Shown: positions 6,975 to 8,197 of the stretch, piece by piece
Layout of the letters: every line of letters starts with the position of its first letter
How positions within the stretch are numbered: position 1 is the stretch's first letter
Position numbers and translations under genes: made by a program
Assembly (NCBI GenBank): GCA_937920005.1
Contig: CALETF010000005.1
Span: 1 to 8,197, forward strand
Direction of reading: 5' to 3'
From: an uncultured Candidatus Altimarinota bacterium
Lineage (GTDB): Bacteria; Patescibacteriota; Gracilibacteria; BD1-5; JAGOOR01
DNA length: 8,197 bases
Notes under the pieces: model-generated
What the model was told of the DNA's origin: nothing
Seen by the model: only the letters and a program-made list of their open reading frames with translations
Databases searched by the model: none

Positions 6975-8197
6975 TTATACCTTTTTAAGGGCATCAATTT
7001 CAGCTTGTATTCTGTCTACTTCTTTGGTACTTCCGGTGTCGGTCGTGAGCCATCGATTGTAGAGATCCTGAGCGATAGCCTCTCTTGTTCTGTCTCCAAG
7101 TACTCATGCGTTTGGAGAAGAAAGAGAATCAATCACTTTGAGTTCAAGCTGATATTTTGCGAGAGCAGTCTTAGTGAGCTCTCAGAATATAGCTGTATCT
7201 TTGTGGTCCATATATCCTACTTGTTTGAGGATCTTTTGAAGTGTTCGGATTTCTGGATGGACTTGTTTGAGTTTTGCTGTTGGTATTTTTTTGAGAGTAT
7301 TGATGAATTCGAGCTTCTTTTTTTCTCGTGAAGTATTCAGGACATCTTTTGCTGCTTCGAGATCTTGTTCGAGACTTGCTATTTCTTCTTTTCGTTCTTG
7401 GTACGATTTATATGATTCTTCGAGAGTACTTTTTGTGACGGGGCCGTAGTATCCAGCGCCAGGATCTTCTTCTCCAGTCACTATCTTCTTCTCGAGTTGA
7501 AAGGCATAGAGAGAGTCAACGAGACGTTTATTGTAAATGCCATCGACTTCATATTTGAAGTAGCCGAGATCTTTGAGCTTTGTTTGAAGCTCACGAACGT
7601 CTCCAATTTCTGAAGTTGTTTGGCTCGGTGTGAGGTTTGTTGTTGGAGTTGTTGTGTTGTCTGTACTTGTTGTACCGTTATTTGTCGTTGTAACAGTCTC
7701 ATTGGTTACTGTTGTATTGTTTGTTTTATTCAGTTCACCAGATAAAAGTGCCTTGAGCATTGCACGAGTTTTTGGCCCATAAGTGCCTGCTCCGTCATCT
7801 GTTTTTTCCTTGACTATTCCATTTGCTTTTTGAAAACGGAATATGGCATCAGTGAGTGCTTCATTATAGATACCGTTGATTGCTCCTGTGTAGGCTCCAA
7901 CTCGAGTGAGAAGCTTTTGCACTGTTTTGAGATCTTCTGTATCACTTCCAGTACCAATAGGCATGGTAAAAGGATCAAATGTTTTTTTAACCCCAGAAGC
8001 AAGAGGTACTGTTTCTGTGTTTGGATTTTTACAATCGGTTGATATTCCATCAAAAGAAGTGCTGTCTGGAAGGGTAACGTCATTATCAAAATCGACATAG
8101 ACTGTCTGTACCCCAAAATTGATAGCTCGGCAAAGCCCATCTTGTCCTTTGCCCATATAGATATCGAGACGAGGAAGGCGAGAAGCTGAATGAATAG
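6975..8197 (-). CDS. Cell-wall protein with three peptidoglycan-binding domains, code 25, partial (5' end beyond right edge)
   Basis: At least 406 residues; the frame has no stop up to the right edge, so the N terminus, including any signal peptide, lies outside. The ATG at 8156 is probably internal. Three PG_binding_1-type domains are visible at nt 7740-7934, 7416-7601 and about 7059-7253. Each has a LxxxQxxLxxxGxY helix and a TxxAxxxFQ-like or YQ helix, then GAGxYGPxT or GVLGDRT. The first two also carry the family's NGIYN/DGIYN motif. An Asn/Thr-rich linker (7602-7730) separates domains one and two, and a charged coiled coil (about 7290-7410) separates two and three. TGA reads as Gly at 7182-7184 and 7104-7106; the second lies in the conserved AGxxG position of domain three. 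The known role of such domains is non-catalytic wall binding; a catalytic part may lie upstream. The stop is TAA. Confidence 0.88.

Noticed and set aside
8154..8156. ATG at 8156 as the true start of the PG-binding protein
   Set aside because: The frame stays open to the right edge, and the residues after it do not resemble a signal peptide, so the start is probably outside the window.

Overview
The window reads as a chromosomal segment of a Patescibacteria/CPR bacterium that uses genetic code 25, in which UGA means glycine. That code is known from Gracilibacteria (BD1-5) and Absconditabacteria (SR1), and the window cannot tell these two apart. Under the standard code most genes here look shattered. 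With TGA read as Gly, six of the seven genes become continuous and the pieces join in one frame; the seventh (rpsU) has no internal TGA. There are 24 in-frame TGA codons: 8 in rel, 2 in the small membrane gene, 3 in the PrsW-like gene, 2 in the peptidoglycan-binding gene, 5 and 4 in the two left-hand genes. All six visible stop codons are TAA. The best anchors are in Rel, where TGA falls on family-conserved glycines (residues 95, 418 and 423).

Layout. Positions 1-3341 (minus strand) hold two tandem genes 2 nt apart. The upstream one encodes a 714-residue Lys/Glu-rich coiled-coil protein. The downstream one encodes an unrecognised protein that runs off the left edge. A 147-bp divergent intergenic region (3342-3488) separates them from the plus-strand genes. 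These begin with rel (3489-5621), a full-length RelA/SpoT-family alarmone enzyme, followed 42 nt later by a gene for ribosomal protein bS21 (5664-5867). A perfect hairpin terminator follows. A new promoter then leads into a two-gene membrane operon (5962-6926): a 69-residue two-helix protein and a 250-residue PrsW-like intramembrane protease. A second perfect hairpin sits between this operon and a convergent minus-strand gene (6975 to beyond 8197), which encodes a cell-wall protein with three peptidoglycan-binding domains.

How the genes fit together. rel and rpsU link the stringent response with translation. The membrane pair and the peptidoglycan-binding protein look like envelope functions. 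The coiled-coil pair is of unknown role. No Shine-Dalgarno sequence is convincingly placed before any start. Two starts lie exactly 7 nt after a -10-like hexamer, which suggests leaderless transcripts. No tRNA, rRNA, CRISPR array, insertion sequence or phage gene was seen, and no stretch longer than 300 bases lacks a gene.
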